DNA of 64,000 nucleotides from Linanthus parryae (lineage: Eukaryota; Streptophyta; Magnoliopsida; Ericales; Polemoniaceae), in contig JALGPY010000008.1 of assembly GCA_023055425.1 (NCBI GenBank), positions 21,301,359 through 21,365,358 of the forward strand. Reading direction: 5' to 3'. A program made the position numbers and the translations under genes. A model generated the notes under the pieces. The model worked only from the letters and a program-made list of their open reading frames with translations. It made no database searches and was not told the DNA's origin. Within the stretch, counting starts at the first letter, position 1; every line of letters starts with the position of its first letter. This document shows, piece after piece, positions 44,450 to 55,761 of this stretch.

Positions 44450-45101
44450 TAAGGTGAGATCTATAAGCAGTGAGTGCTCTAATACACGACCTCACACAGC
44501 TATTTCGTGTGCCACTACGAGGCGGGCTGGCGACTACCTAAGACGTACACATGAATGTTCGGCTTGTTTAGCTCACACCTAGCTCAACTCTTGTAGGAAA
44601 ATGCGGCACACACTTTAAATTTGAAAATCAAGTAAGTGTATAAAAATAGGCGGACACTCCCGTAAAGAAAGTCTCTCTATATGTACTAAGGTGAACTCAC
44701 ATTGTCTCTCTCATTTCCAAGTCACTCCCTATGCCTAAATTCCTCACACTCCTCGATTTTACCAAATTTTCAGGTTCTTTTGATTGCCCTTTCTCAAAAT
44801 TTTAATTTTTTAGGATTTTTCAACTTTTTTGTTTTTTTACACTACATGCACGGTCTACTCGATTAACCACTCGATATGGGTGGGATGACTCAATAAAATA
44901 AACGTGCAAACATAATAGTGAATAATAAAATGAAAAATAAGGACATAACCAAAAAACTAATCTACATGTGACAGGTGAATGCAAGACTCGATACTAGCTA
45001 GAAAAAAAGTACCCACCCCCACACTAGAATACTTCGTTTTCCCCAACGAATATAAAGCTCAATCAAGGGGACTCGACATTCCAATGCGAGGGCCACCGGA
45101 T
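44450..45101 (-). other. 3' untranslated region of Athila-like fragment A
   Basis: No gene. It resembles 49200-49640 in layout: a GGCGGGCTGGCGACTACCTA-type block, a T-rich block and a CCCCCACACTA motif in the same order, suggesting the same family of 3' regions. Confidence 0.45.
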
Positions 45102-46226
45102 CTACTCGGTGTCTGAGTCGTCGGAGTTGGAGCTCGACCGGTATATCACCTCTGAAGGACTAGGAGTCAGTGTCACACCGTCAGTCTGTCCAAGCGCGTG
45201 TAACCACATATCCTGCCTATCCAGCTTCTCGCCAAGTTGGCGCCGGTTGGGGCGCACATGCATGGACCTCGACTTGGCTTTCCTCTCAGTCGCGTCCATA
45301 CGCTTCTCAAGCGCCTCCCATCTAGCCTCTGATGCCTGCCATCTAGTATCACTCTTGGTATCTTGAGAAATTATCAGTTGTTTTAAAGCTTTAAGGGTGG
45401 CACCGAGGCAAGCACTCACCGAACCAGCTTAACTCGTCTCTCCACTCGCAGCCGGGGCTTTACCCATTCCACCCCTCTTAGCCCCCTTTTTAGGTGGGGC
45501 TCGGCTGCTCTCAACGACTACCTCATCTTTCTTGGTGTCAGGAATCATGGTCTAGGTTCGTGGGGGCTCGGGCTCACGGTCTCTGTCAAAACGAAGTCGC
45601 CTAACGCCGGCATTAGCAGCCAAACGCTACAATAAGTAACCGAACCCAGCCGCCCGACGATTAGACACTCTCAGCCTAGCTCTAGAACTCCGGTAAATGC
45701 GCTTCGAGACATCGAACCGTTTACCCTGGAACCAACACATAGCCATGACAACCCTCTCAAAACGGACATTGGTGTGGGCCGACACACCCTCTACCCAACA
45801 CTCTACAACTTCCACTAACCAACGAGCCTGACGAAGTAAGCGGTTGGCTGGAACCGTCCACTTTCTCACATCCTTGCTCTGATGAGTGTTCCAATACACT
45901 CCTGTCACGTCACCAAAAGGAAAAGCAGACACAAGTGCTACTAATTCGTCAACATTCATCTCCATGGTGACCTCAAAGTGACAACGCTCTGTGATGGGTG
46001 GCCAATTCAGGGTCTCGACTATGGTGGTAGGAGAGAAGACAAAAAATGTCTTACGAGCATAAAGAACCCTAGGGTCGTTTACCGCCGCATCCTCTGCTGT
46101 TCCACAAAACTACGCATTTGCACATATTTCCCACACGAGTTCTGAACTCGCGTTTCCATCTATTATCTCCCACCAACCCTCGAAATTCTCGCTTTCCATG
46201 AAATCTAGAATATCTTTGGGCATGTC
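45102..46226 (-). pseudogene. Athila-like element A: plant-transposon-protein ORF, decayed
   Basis: The minus-strand frame gives ESENFEGWWEIIDG, FVFSPTTIVETLNWPPIT, MEMNVDELVALVSAFP, then WTVPANRLLRQARWLVEVVE and FERVVMAMCWFQGKRFDVSK. This is the arrangement of the putative plant transposon protein domain found in the extra ORF of Athila-like elements. A coiled-coil tail follows (WEALEKRMDATERKAK). Stops interrupt it near 46110, 45627, 45550 and 45428, mostly TAG. The left end is untruncated; the right end meets an LTR at 46227. Family call is by resemblance. Confidence 0.6.
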
Positions 46227-47176
46227 TGATGCGCAAAATAACGTGCTATTCGCAAGTGTACGAATCGAGTAATACCGGGTGTATTTCAACTCGGGTATTC
46301 GTTCCCACGAGGACTGTTTTGAGTTTTTCGAGCAATCAGTTTTAGGTTGCAGAGTATAGAAGGAGGAGTATTTTGAGTATGAGATTTGCTAACCACGTAT
46401 TGAAATAATAAAACGTAAGTATTTTTTTGTGACATTTTTCTGAAAATGTCGAAAGTTGTAAATCTAGGGTTTGGAATACTAGGTCCCGGAATCCCCTAGG
46501 GTTTCTTCAGATTAATGTTCTTCGTTTGATATGAAAACACTTAACAGTTTTAATTACCCGTGCCACGTACCGACTGCGCAGTAACCTTTCAGATTCCACA
46601 CGTTGTCACAATCCTGCAGACTTTCGGATTCCAGTTAAGCTGCCTAAGTCTGCAGTCTCGTTATAAGTCTGCTAGGGTTTCTAACCTGTCCTGATGGCGC
46701 GGGTCAGATTCTCTAACAGTTGGTCTACACGTTTTGGCTAGCCCTATCTCCCTTTCTCTGGTCGGTCTATTAGGGTAAGGTACTAAATCTTGTCTTTTCT
46801 TCCTAAACCTAACCTGACGTTTTCACCTACAGGCTCGAATCTGTAGCAATTTTGGTTCGCGACTCCGATCGTGCATAAACGAATATAATCAAAGATAGAA
46901 TAACTAATAATTAATACTGCTGAATTAAGATAACGTAATCATGAATCCATAATCAAACTGCAGAACAATGTCTGAAAACGAAACCCTAGGTTCACCGAGA
47001 ACCTAGGTAAGAGGTTTAGCTACTAAACGACATAATTAACTAACAAAGTTTCTGAATTTAAGAGAGAGAATAAGATCAAACTAAGTCTTCGGATCTGGAT
47101 TTGCGCTTTCGTGCTCTCCGGGGATGCTCTGACTTCTCCTTGGATGTATTGTGTCTTTGAAACGAGTCTGTACGAG

Positions 47177-47185
47177 TTTTTATAT
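47177..47185 (-). promoter_or_regulatory. TATA box of the Athila-like LTR
   Basis: TATATAAAA on the minus strand, about 90 bp downstream (in LTR sense) of a cluster of palindromes at 47260-47545. Confidence 0.5.
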
Positions 47186-47259
47186 AGTGGTGAAGACGTT
47201 TCTGGAACTTGCCTTTATTTACGAAACTGCCACTGACCGAAACCGCCTCAGAAATTTGT

Positions 47260-47545
47260 GCTGTCTACGTAAAATACGCAGAGCTATGCGTATAATACAC
47301 AGACAGCAGCCTAACATATGCTGATTTCTGCATATTTTTCCTGCTGTGTGCGTATAATACGCACACAGTAGCTTATTTTGTGCCTTCTCTCCTCCTTTGT
47401 GCGTATATTTCATCCCTGTCTGCGTCTAATACACAGGGGTGAGCGTAAAGTTTGCAGAGAGGGGCTAAAAAGCTGCCAAACATGCCCCTCCATCTTGCTG
47501 TGTGCGTATAATACGCAGGACTGTGCATAAAATACGCACACAGCA
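47260..47545. repeat. Cluster of near-palindromic TGCGTATAATACGCA units
   Basis: At least six variants of the core GCGTATAATACGC. The best (47344-47368) has perfect 12-bp arms around one base. Another pair of 13-bp arms (47497-47509 and 47532-47544) encloses 22 bp. They lie just upstream of the LTR TATA box. Confidence 0.8.
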
Positions 47546-47820
47546 AGCCTCTCTGCTCTTTTCCTGCCTCTTTTGCCTCCTGCTGTATTCCCGAACAAAT
47601 CATGCTGCATTCCCGGGCCCTGTTCCTGCATAGACAACACGAACATACCCGCGATCATATCCAATAAAAGTACGAAAAATGTAGAATTTTATGAAGAGCA
47701 AATAAACGTCTCGTTCCTAAAACCGAGGCTTTCTGAGGGTGAATTATGGCTAAAACATAACTTTCCGGCACAAAGGTACGTCAAATCGGGCTACAAGATA
47801 ACCCTATTTGGGCGTTATCA

Positions 47821-49640
47821 AATACCTCCGCACGAAACATTGCTCGTCCCGAGCAATCCCCTTGCATACTACCCCGATTGCATACAACTGTGTCTTTGCA
47901 AAACGACCCTTTCGTGCATACACTACCTTTTCATACTCCCTGTAATTGCATACTCTTTCGACCCGAACCGCATAACCAGACGACTCGATAGAATGACCGA
48001 CTCAGACAGAATATACACAGACTCAATAAACAATGACTCAAAACGTTCTAAAGACAAATTATTTTTGGTGAGATCGGGCAATCTCCAAAACTTAACCGGT
48101 GTGTCCTCAAGACCTCACCCTTTTTTCAGAAAGTACTTCCCTGCACGCGATCGGTAAGTCTAAACAGATTTCTTCGGTGGGTAAGCACTGGACCCAAGTA
48201 CTGTTACTTTCGCTATCAACCTAAGCAAATCCCTAGTTAACCTACCATCCGAGCTATTTCCGAATCAAGGTTCTAAGTCTAACAGGTAGGATAAATGTAT
48301 GTGTAGGTACGGCACAATCTTACTCGTTATGACATTCTCACAATTCCCCAAACTCACACCCCTCACCGAGTTCCCGAAAAACTGCCCGAAACACCTAAGT
48401 TCCTGCCTACCCAATCTCCCTGGCCCCCGGTGTGTCTTCGCCATACTCGCGGCCAAAAATGTGAAGAGTGTAAATGTCTTGAAAATCGTGCTACCCACTC
48501 AGCTTTTTGACTCAATAATGTAAACAACTGAAAAAAAATGCAAAACTAGAACATTCCTCTTATTCTCTTATTTTTCCCTTTTCTCTTTATTATTATTATT
48601 TTTTAACTAATAAAAGACTCTATATATACATAAATACACGAATAATAAATAAACTGACTAAAGCTGAGTGAGTAAAAATAAAATGTTGTCGTGGGGTACG
48701 AAAGATGTCCTCATGTGAAGTACCCACACACTAATCCTGAAGCGTTGATCCTGTAGTCGGAATGATACTGTGCAGTCCCACCGAACCTCCTCATCACCAA
48801 AGATGTAGAAAAACGACACAACCACCAATTGATCCCACAACCCCCGGAACCCAGTTTGTGCGGAAAGATGTCTCGCACGCGACTAACTCCTCCTATGGTC
48901 ACTATGTAATGCAGTGATCCACCTCCAAAAATTAATGCAGTCGCCACTAACTCACCATGTCCTTCCCTCGAAAAACGTGTCAAAGTTAAAACTGTCCGGA
49001 AACTGATATGTCATGAAGCTCTCCCTTCTAAAATCCTCCCTAAATGACTCCCTCTATCATAACGCGTAGAATAGCCAACTAACGACTGATGAAGGTCTCA
49101 AAGAAGACTTCCTAGGCTACAGTGGTTATGAATAAAAGGGGTAAATGGCTTCAAACGGGTTTACTATTTGGACCTAGGGGTAAGAAACAGGACCTGAGGT
49201 CCCTTGATAGCCAGTCACTCCACCGAAAGATGCGATGAGCGTGACGGCGCCCGTGGGCGGGTTGTCGACTACCTAGATGACGGTGGTGTGGCAACTAGTC
49301 GTATCCTTAGCTCAGGTGATAACTACTTGCGGATTCCAGGGTCACAAGCTCTCACCTATCTACTATACCTCGGTGCAATTTTTCTTTTTTGTCAAAAGAC
49401 TATCCTCGAATTCTCTCCAGTTCTGTTATCTCGATTTCCCTTTCTAAAAAATTTCTGATTTTTTTATTTTTAGGATTTTCTGAAAATTTTCTGATATTTT
49501 TTAGATATACACAATGCAAGGCTAGAATGTTGTGGTGGGTTGACTCAAACAACGAAAATATGCAGACTCAAGAAATAAAAAGTAAAAACTGCAAATAAAT
49601 ACGAAAAAATGTGCAGACCGGGTTAATGCAGACACGACTC
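47821..49640 (-). other. Non-coding 3' region(s) of Athila-like elements
   Basis: No convincing gene. A 90-codon minus-strand frame at 48711-48983 and a 194-codon plus-strand frame at 47573-48157 lack motifs. 49200-49640 repeats the layout seen at 44450-45101. Confidence 0.4.
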
Positions 49641-49689
49641 CAACCCCCACACTAAGAGGTGGCATGCCCTCATGGCACTCACTCATCTG

Positions 49690-50340
49690 GACTGTACGGC
49701 GGGTCTAACCTGGTCTCGGATGAACCGAACATGCTACTGGGTGAGCTGCTGGTCTGTCGGAACCTAGAACTAGTGGACTGTCGTGAACGTAAGCTCGACG
49801 ACTGGCATGACTGTGTCCGGGGTCCAAACTGACTGCTAGGCGGCTGTGGGTCCAGATATGTGGCAAACTCACTCGAGCTCGGCTCGTCCGACTAGCTGGT
49901 AGTGTAGTCACTGGAGTAGGAGGCAGGGAATATAATGGGTAAGGGCACCTCTCGGCCCGCATGTCGAGCGGCCTCTCGTTGCTCCTCTCGTATGGCAGCA
50001 ATAGCATCGCCATGGTCCTTGGCCATCTTCTTCTGGGTCCTATTGGTGTGCTTTAGCTATCGAAAGAGTTTTCCCATTTTCTTAAGCATCTTTTCCCCAA
50101 GGGACTCCTTGCCAGCTCGACATCCCTTAACTTCCTCCTCGACTTGGGTCAACCTACGGTTCATGACTAAAAGCGGGGGTGGACCGGTCGCAGCTCTCGT
50201 GCTAGGTCCGACTCTCTGGCTCGACTCTCTGTGCTCATGGGTGGACTGAGAACGCCTAAGTCTAGGTGCTCCCGTCCCTCGAGCGGGTCTATCCTGGGTT
50301 GATCTCCTCCAAGTGGCAGAGGAGAATTTGTCTCTTGCTC
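49690..50340 (-). pseudogene. Athila-like element B: C-terminal part of the extra ORF
   Basis: Minus-strand coding-like sequence with a basic tail: RRSQSTHEHRESSQRVGP, NRRLTQVEEEVKGCRAGKES, KMGKLFR, then KKMAKDHGDAIAAIREEQRE and a serine-rich end. It parallels the coiled-coil tail of fragment A. Stops at about 50058 and 49890 break it. It follows gag directly, so protease to integrase have been deleted. Confidence 0.45.
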
Positions 50341-50346
50341 TTCTTT

Positions 50347-51314
50347 TTATGGAGCCTGCTGTTGTGGAACCTGCCTTTGTGCTTGGTATGGAACATTTTG
50401 CCTCTGACCGGGTGCATATAATCCACTATTTGGATAGGCATAGCTGAAATTGGGGTGGTTGCGATTATTGAGATTATATGTGTTGGACCGTTGCTGCTGT
50501 CTCATAAAATTTACCTCTTCAGCACTACCATCGTATCCCTGGCTCTCATCTGCTAGTAAATCACCCATGGGCTTCACCTGTGATGGAGGTTTCATGCCAT
50601 GAAATGCTGAGGTCATGAATTTCAGCTTTTGTTCCATAGATTAAATCTTATTAACTAATGCTGCATCCCCCGGTTTGGAGTACCTACGAGTTTCAGCTCG
50701 TGTAGTCTCTCTCTTCGACACGTTGAGCAGATCTTGAGCTCGTTGTGCCCCAAGCCCCATAAATTATCTCCTGCTAGCATGTATAACTAGTCAGCTATCT
50801 CCTTTTATAATGCAGTGTAGAAATAATGGAGGAGCTTGTGCCATGGCTCCCCATGATTCAGACATGTACGGAGAATTTGGCTGAACTTCCTCCAAGCATC
50901 TCCCAATGAGTTGTCTTCTTCCTGAGTGAAGTCTGCAATCTCATCCATCTGCTGAGCGACTCTAGATGGTGGCAAATACTTCCTCAGAAACTCATGACAA
51001 CAATCTGCCCATGTCACAATGCTCCCAGCTGGCAGTTCCATAAGCCACTTCTTGGCTTTTCCAGATAAGGAGAAGGGAAACAGTAATAGCTTAACTGTTT
51101 CATCTGGAACTCGTTGGTCGTGCAAGGTTGATGTGATTTGCTCAAATACCAGCAGATGGTGGTTGGGATCATCTCCTGGAGCTCCGTTGAATGCGCATTC
51201 ATCACGAACCTTATTGATCATATGTTGGCGCAGCTCGAAGTGTTGGGCATTGATCTGCGTCCTGACAATGGTTGGTTTATAACATGGTGGAGTAGTCCTG
51301 AAATAATCCACCAT
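50347..51314 (-). pseudogene. Athila-like element B: gag remnant
   Basis: Encodes a Ty3-gypsy gag domain: NAQHFELRQHMINKV, FNGAPGDDPNHHLLVFEQI, VKLLLFPFSLSGKAKKWL, WADCCHEFLRKYLPPSR, DNSLGDAWRKFSQILRTC. It continues after stops near 50805-50640 with an asparagine-rich segment (NLNNRNHPNFSYAYPNSG), as in Athila-type gag. Gag forms the virus-like particle. The frame is broken and pol is absent. Confidence 0.8.
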
Positions 51315-51834
51315 AGGGCGTTCTTATATTTCGGCATTGTTAAGCGGTGCCTCGGCGTTCTGCCTGTTGTTTCCCCCATTATTGCCACCATTGTTCCCAC
51401 CGATGTTCGCCACTTGTGCCCCCACACCAGGACGTGGTTGTGGATTGTGGGGGGGGAAGCGATCCATCGTTGCCTACATCTCAGCCATTTGATCCCTCAG
51501 CTTCTCAGTTTCTCGTGCTCTATTGGCTGCATCCTCTACAGCTGCTGCTCTAGTTGCTTCCGCATCCTGCATATTTTTGCGGATCCTTTCAAAACAACTC
51601 TAGTTTGGTCATCCATAGTAATTGAGCTTGTCTTCCTCTTGTCTCTACGTCTTGAGCGTAATAGGGATTCCGGGTCTTCAAGTGTTGGATGCAAAGGCTC
51701 GTCTCTAGAGCGGGACATGCACCGTAAAATCCAACCTGAAAACACATATCACACACAAAAAGTAGGTGAGTAACAGATATAAACAAGAAAAGTAAAATCC
51801 CTAAGGGTAGGATTTATAACTAATTTAGCCGAAG

Positions 51835-51852
51835 TCCCCGGTAACGGCGCCA
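51835..51852 (-). other. Ty3-gypsy primer binding site
   Basis: The minus strand reads TGGCGCCGTTACCGGGGA, one base from the common Athila/Tat primer site (usually assigned to Asp tRNA). It lies 6 bp from the LTR end at 51859. Confidence 0.85.
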
Positions 51853-51858
51853 AAAACT

Positions 51859-53318
51859 TGACACGATCCAACTGTAAGTTTACAGTTGTCGGTGTAGTGA
51901 TAAAATTTCGGAAATCCGGGTTGTCGAACCCTAGAGACTTCTTTGTAAATTAGTTAATAATTAAAATCCTTATGTGGGTCAAGCGCAGTTGTTGTTTTTA
52001 CTAATTCTACTAAATTAAAGAAAATACAAATCTCAATTAATTGATTGAATTAATTCACGATTAATAAAGACAAATTGATTTGGGTTTTCTCAAAGTTTTA
52101 CGAAGTCAGGATATCTCGACGGGTCTCTAGGTATGTCACACGATATTGGATTTATGTTCTACTAACACGATGATTCTTTATCTAGCTAAACGAGCACATT
52201 TATGTTGAAGATGTCTCAACCAACACCTACATTCAAACTATCAAAGCTGATTTCTCTAGTCTAATCAAGTTTAAATACGCGTTATGATCATTAGTTTACT
52301 CTTTGTTCTTAGCTAACTGCAAGATTTCTCAACCCTAGATACGGCTAGTGTGTGTTTCAAGATTCCGGGCAATAAACTTAGATGTCTCTATCCTTCACGA
52401 CCTAAATCAATCCTATCAATACGTCTACTAAGAGCATCTCCAACCCATTGCTTTTTCCCCCTCCCCTCACCTCCCCCTCCCCCTCCCCCTCGCCCCACGG
52501 GCCCACCATTTTCCCCCTCCCCCTCCCCCTCCCCTTCCGCCAAACTACTAATCGTCTCCAACGCATTTCTTTCCCCCACCCAAAAAATTAATTTGTAATA
52601 TATATTTAATGATTTAAAAATGAATTATTAATACAAAAAAAAGTAAATGAAAAATTGTTTACCAATGTGTGTGTATATATACACACACAGACATACACAC
52701 ACAAAAAGATGTTAATAATAATAACAACGATAAAACACACAAATTGAAATAAACTAACCTAACAACGATTACAAGTTCTTTCGTTAGTTGAAAGGATTAA
52801 ATTTAAAAAAAATAATATAACGATGACTTTTCGTAAATATACTTTTCAACAATCGTGAATACATTATTAATTTAAAAAAAATATATTAATCATAATAATA
52901 AAATACATAATATAATCACAACATATTAGTATGTGTAATTAAAATTATCAAATATTCAATTAATTAATCATTCCATGTAGGGGGAGGGGGAGGGGATGTC
53001 CATGGGGAAATCCCCCCTAACCATCCCTCACCCAAGGCAAAATTTATCCCCATAGCTCCCCCTCCCCCTCCCCCTCCCCCCAAGGGGTTGGACATGAACC
53101 GTATTTTTATACGATTTTCCCCTTCCCCCTCCCCCTCCCCCCATGGGGTTGGAGATGCCCTAATAGAAAAGATGAATTAAACGCATAAAACACACATAAC
53201 TAAATAAGAAATCATCAATTAAGCTCTAAAGCATGAAAGCAAATCCATAAGCTCTAAAGCATGCAATCAACAATTAAGCCCTAAAATTTTATCATCAAAT
53301 TAATAGTTGTGTAGGGCA
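51859..53318 (-). mobile_element. 5' LTR of Athila-like element B, carrying a MITE
   Basis: On the minus strand TGCCCTACACAAC...GATCGTGTCA, bounded by the primer site on one side and by short-chain dehydrogenase intron sequence on the other. About 728 bp without the inserted 729-bp MITE and its 3-bp duplication. No similar LTR lies at the left, so the 3' LTR is missing or replaced. Confidence 0.7.
52432..53160. mobile_element. Tourist-like MITE, copy 2 (opposite orientation)
   Basis: Inverted ends GAGCATCTCCAAC...GTTGGAGATGCCC with TAA duplications at 52429-52431 and 53161-53163. The core is the reverse complement of the 9.0-kb copy, with CCCCCT-rich ends and a TG/CA microsatellite near 52665. 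It inserted into the Athila-like LTR and is therefore younger than it. Confidence 0.9.
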
Positions 53319-53521
53319 TTTTCTTCAAGTGTGCACTGTATATGATACAAAAGCATCGTATATCCAAGTATGTTAACTTAGTTACGGATTCTTTTTCCGA
53401 TTTAACTAGACTAATATCTTAGAAATTGAGGATGCAATCAACGAATTTTAGAAGTGGATGTAGTAATTAATGTGATAGTTTCACTATATTAAGAATAATT
53501 TTGAATAAACTTAGTACTCAC

Positions 53522-55167
53522 ATTCCGCTTGCCGTTAAGTCTCCCGAGCCGTGAGCTAACGTTGACGATTCGGGAACCTGCTTCCGAAGGCCTCATTAAG
53601 GGTATCATCGCTTTCATTATATATTTGGTCCCGAAATAATTGGTGTGGATGACCTGCTGGGCGTACTCAGGAGTCGTGTCTGATCCACTGTTGAAATTAA
53701 CTGCTGCATTGTTCACCTGTAGACGTTTTCACAGCTATTAATTCGTGAAATGGCGAGTATTGCATGAGAATTGCGAACCATTAGGGTTAGGGAAAAGATA
53801 AACGTTTTCTTACTAGAATGTCCAGACCACCAAATTCTTTTTCTAGCCAATCGGTGAAAGATTTGATTGATGATGGATCCACAATATCGAGTTGATGGAA
53901 GAACACATTCAAGCCTCCTTCTTGTAAAACTTTTGCTGCTTCTTCACCAACCGCGGAATCTCTTGATGTCAAGACGACGGTCAAGCCGTGCGAAGCGAGT
54001 TGGTGTACGATCTCAAACCCAATCCCTCTGTTGGCGCCTGTCACCACTGCAACAGTCTCTGTAGACCACCACCTATAAACTCCAATTCATATTCATATAT
54101 GTTATTATTGAATCATAATATTTGGAAAAAAATAGGTAGGAAGATATTAATTTTATCGAGGAAAAATTATAGTTTCCAAACTTGGAGAATTCAAAAAAAG
54201 TATTCCAGACGCATCGGTGTAAGATATGTTAGCAATGTTCGGGTTACTTCTGAAAGAATACTACCCAAAGAATTTCATATGGCAGAAAACAACATCTAGA
54301 GACACTTGAAATTCACGAAAATTCCAATTTGAATCAAAGAAATCCAGAAATCTATGTCATGGAGAAATATTCATCAGCTCGCCATAAGTATGCACAAATC
54401 ACAAATATGTACAAATCACAAATAAGTACGGTTGATATTCTTTTATAGGGAGAACGGAGGGTTAAATTTGTGATGTGAATAACTAGCGCAAATCACCCTC
54501 TGCTAAATCCATGCCAAAATAAACATAGTAAGGGCATGTTTGAGAATCAAATTTTAATCGGTTTTGATTAGAATCGATCACTTTAATTTGATCTGTCAAA
54601 TCAACTGTTTTACAATTGAGATTATATTTGTCTGGACCAAAAATTTACTTATTATCTAATCTCCAAATTTGCAGATTCTCCCACGTCTGTATAATATCAG
54701 CTCATACCAAACACATTCAGAATTTCTAACTACGTCATATTTTCCGCTAGGATATTTTTTTCAGACGATTATTTGTTTTTCATATGGGACAAAACAGATC
54801 CTAATTCCACAAATTATTCATCCTAGAATACCATGGATCCGATATTCAAAAGCAGAGGCAAGAAACTGCAAGCCCAATTTTTTAAAAAATGCAGCTAGGG
54901 TTAGGGTTCATAAATTAGAAGCTGCAAGATTTGGGAAAGTTAAGGATCGGGTCGGATAGGATTATACCTCTGGTGATCGGAATATGGAATGGTCCGGAGG
55001 AGAGAGATCTCCTGCCGCCTCTTCTCTCTCCTCTCCCTGGCTCGCTCTCGCCACTCAGCTTTGCGGTCAGCATCACTCTTTCTCTCTTCCTCATTCTCGC
55101 TGTCGGTGTCCTTCATTGGCTCTTCCTTGGTCGGCGTATGATCGCTTGCCTCTGTCTCTGTCTCCAT
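53522..55167 (-). pseudogene. Short-chain dehydrogenase/reductase, 5' part only (3 exons)
   Basis: Exons are complement of 54968-55167, 53814-54072 and 53522-53716, with GT-AG introns and matching phases. Exon 1 encodes a charged N-terminus (EERKSDADRKAEWRERARER). Exon 2 holds the Rossmann cofactor motif TGANRGIG after WWSTETVAVV, then TSRDSAVGEEAAKVLQEGG and the LDIVDPSS segment. Exon 3 has NNAAVN (NNAG-like), HTNYFGTKYIMKAMIPLM and RIVNVSSRLGRL. The resemblance is to plant NADPH-dependent carbonyl reductase/menthone-reductase-like SDRs. The catalytic YxxxK exon is absent: the following intron is cut at 53318 by the Athila-like LTR, and I did not find later exons. It could still be transcribed but would lack the active site. 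Confidence 0.85.
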
Positions 55168-55470
55168 TGTTGAGCTAGCTCCTTTCGCATCCAGATGTGA
55201 ATGAGACGAATGAGAGAGAAAGGGAGAGAAAGGTATTAACAGAAAGGAGAGACAAGGGATACGATGATGGCAATAACGAACTGTTGTAACTGAAAAAGCG
55301 TCCTTCCCGCGCTATATTTGGATTGTTAAATAAATGAAAAGTGGACAGTATTGAATAGACAAACGCACCACGTTACATTACCTACATAATGGTGCTGTCC
55401 AATTATGAGTAGACACGTTCCATTTGTGTACAAGAGTCTTGCTTGTTTACTCAAAAAAATAGTCATGCTA
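55168..55470 (-). promoter_or_regulatory. Presumed promoter and leader of the SDR gene
   Basis: A CT-rich leader (minus strand CTCTCATTCGTCTC) precedes the ATG. The upstream block ends at the Copia-4 LTR at 55471. No other gene seen. Confidence 0.4.
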
Positions 55471-55747
55471 GTTAATAACTGAAGAAGTCCATCCCAAAGT
55501 TCCAAGCCCAATTCATTATCTTATAATATGTCAAGCCCATTCAATGAGGGCCCATTACTCTGAAACCCTAATAGTGTCCTAAGTTGCTTCCCGATAGAAA
55601 TAACACTGTTACTACTGATGTATAAATAGTCTCCTCTGTAGATTAGGGTTTCATTAGGTAAATATCTTACTCTCTCTCCAATATACAATCGCTTACATTT
55701 TTCTCTCTATACTTTGCGTCTTCTCCATTTGACTCTGAATTTGTTCA
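55471..55747 (+). repeat. Copia-4 5' LTR
   Basis: 277 bp, with a TATA box at about 55619-55628. Left boundary approximate by 1-2 bp. Confidence 0.8.
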
Positions 55748-55761
55748 TGGTATCGGAGAAA

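Larger units (their letters stand above)
46227..47820 (-). mobile_element. Long LTR (minus strand), Athila-like
   Basis: On the minus strand it runs TGATAACGCCCAAAT...TTTTGCGCATCA (1594 bp, TG...CA). A TATA box (TATATAAAA) lies at 47185-47177, and CGAATACCCGAGTTG with a CCTCGTGGGAACGA block in the U5-like end is common in Athila-type LTRs. The sequence just before its start ends in GGAGGTATT, so it is probably a 3' LTR whose partner is lost. It abuts fragment A with no matching target duplication. Confidence 0.6.

Noticed and set aside
47573..48157. 194-codon + strand frame
   Set aside because: It lies across an LTR end and its neighbouring untranslated region on the opposite strand. No domain motif seen.
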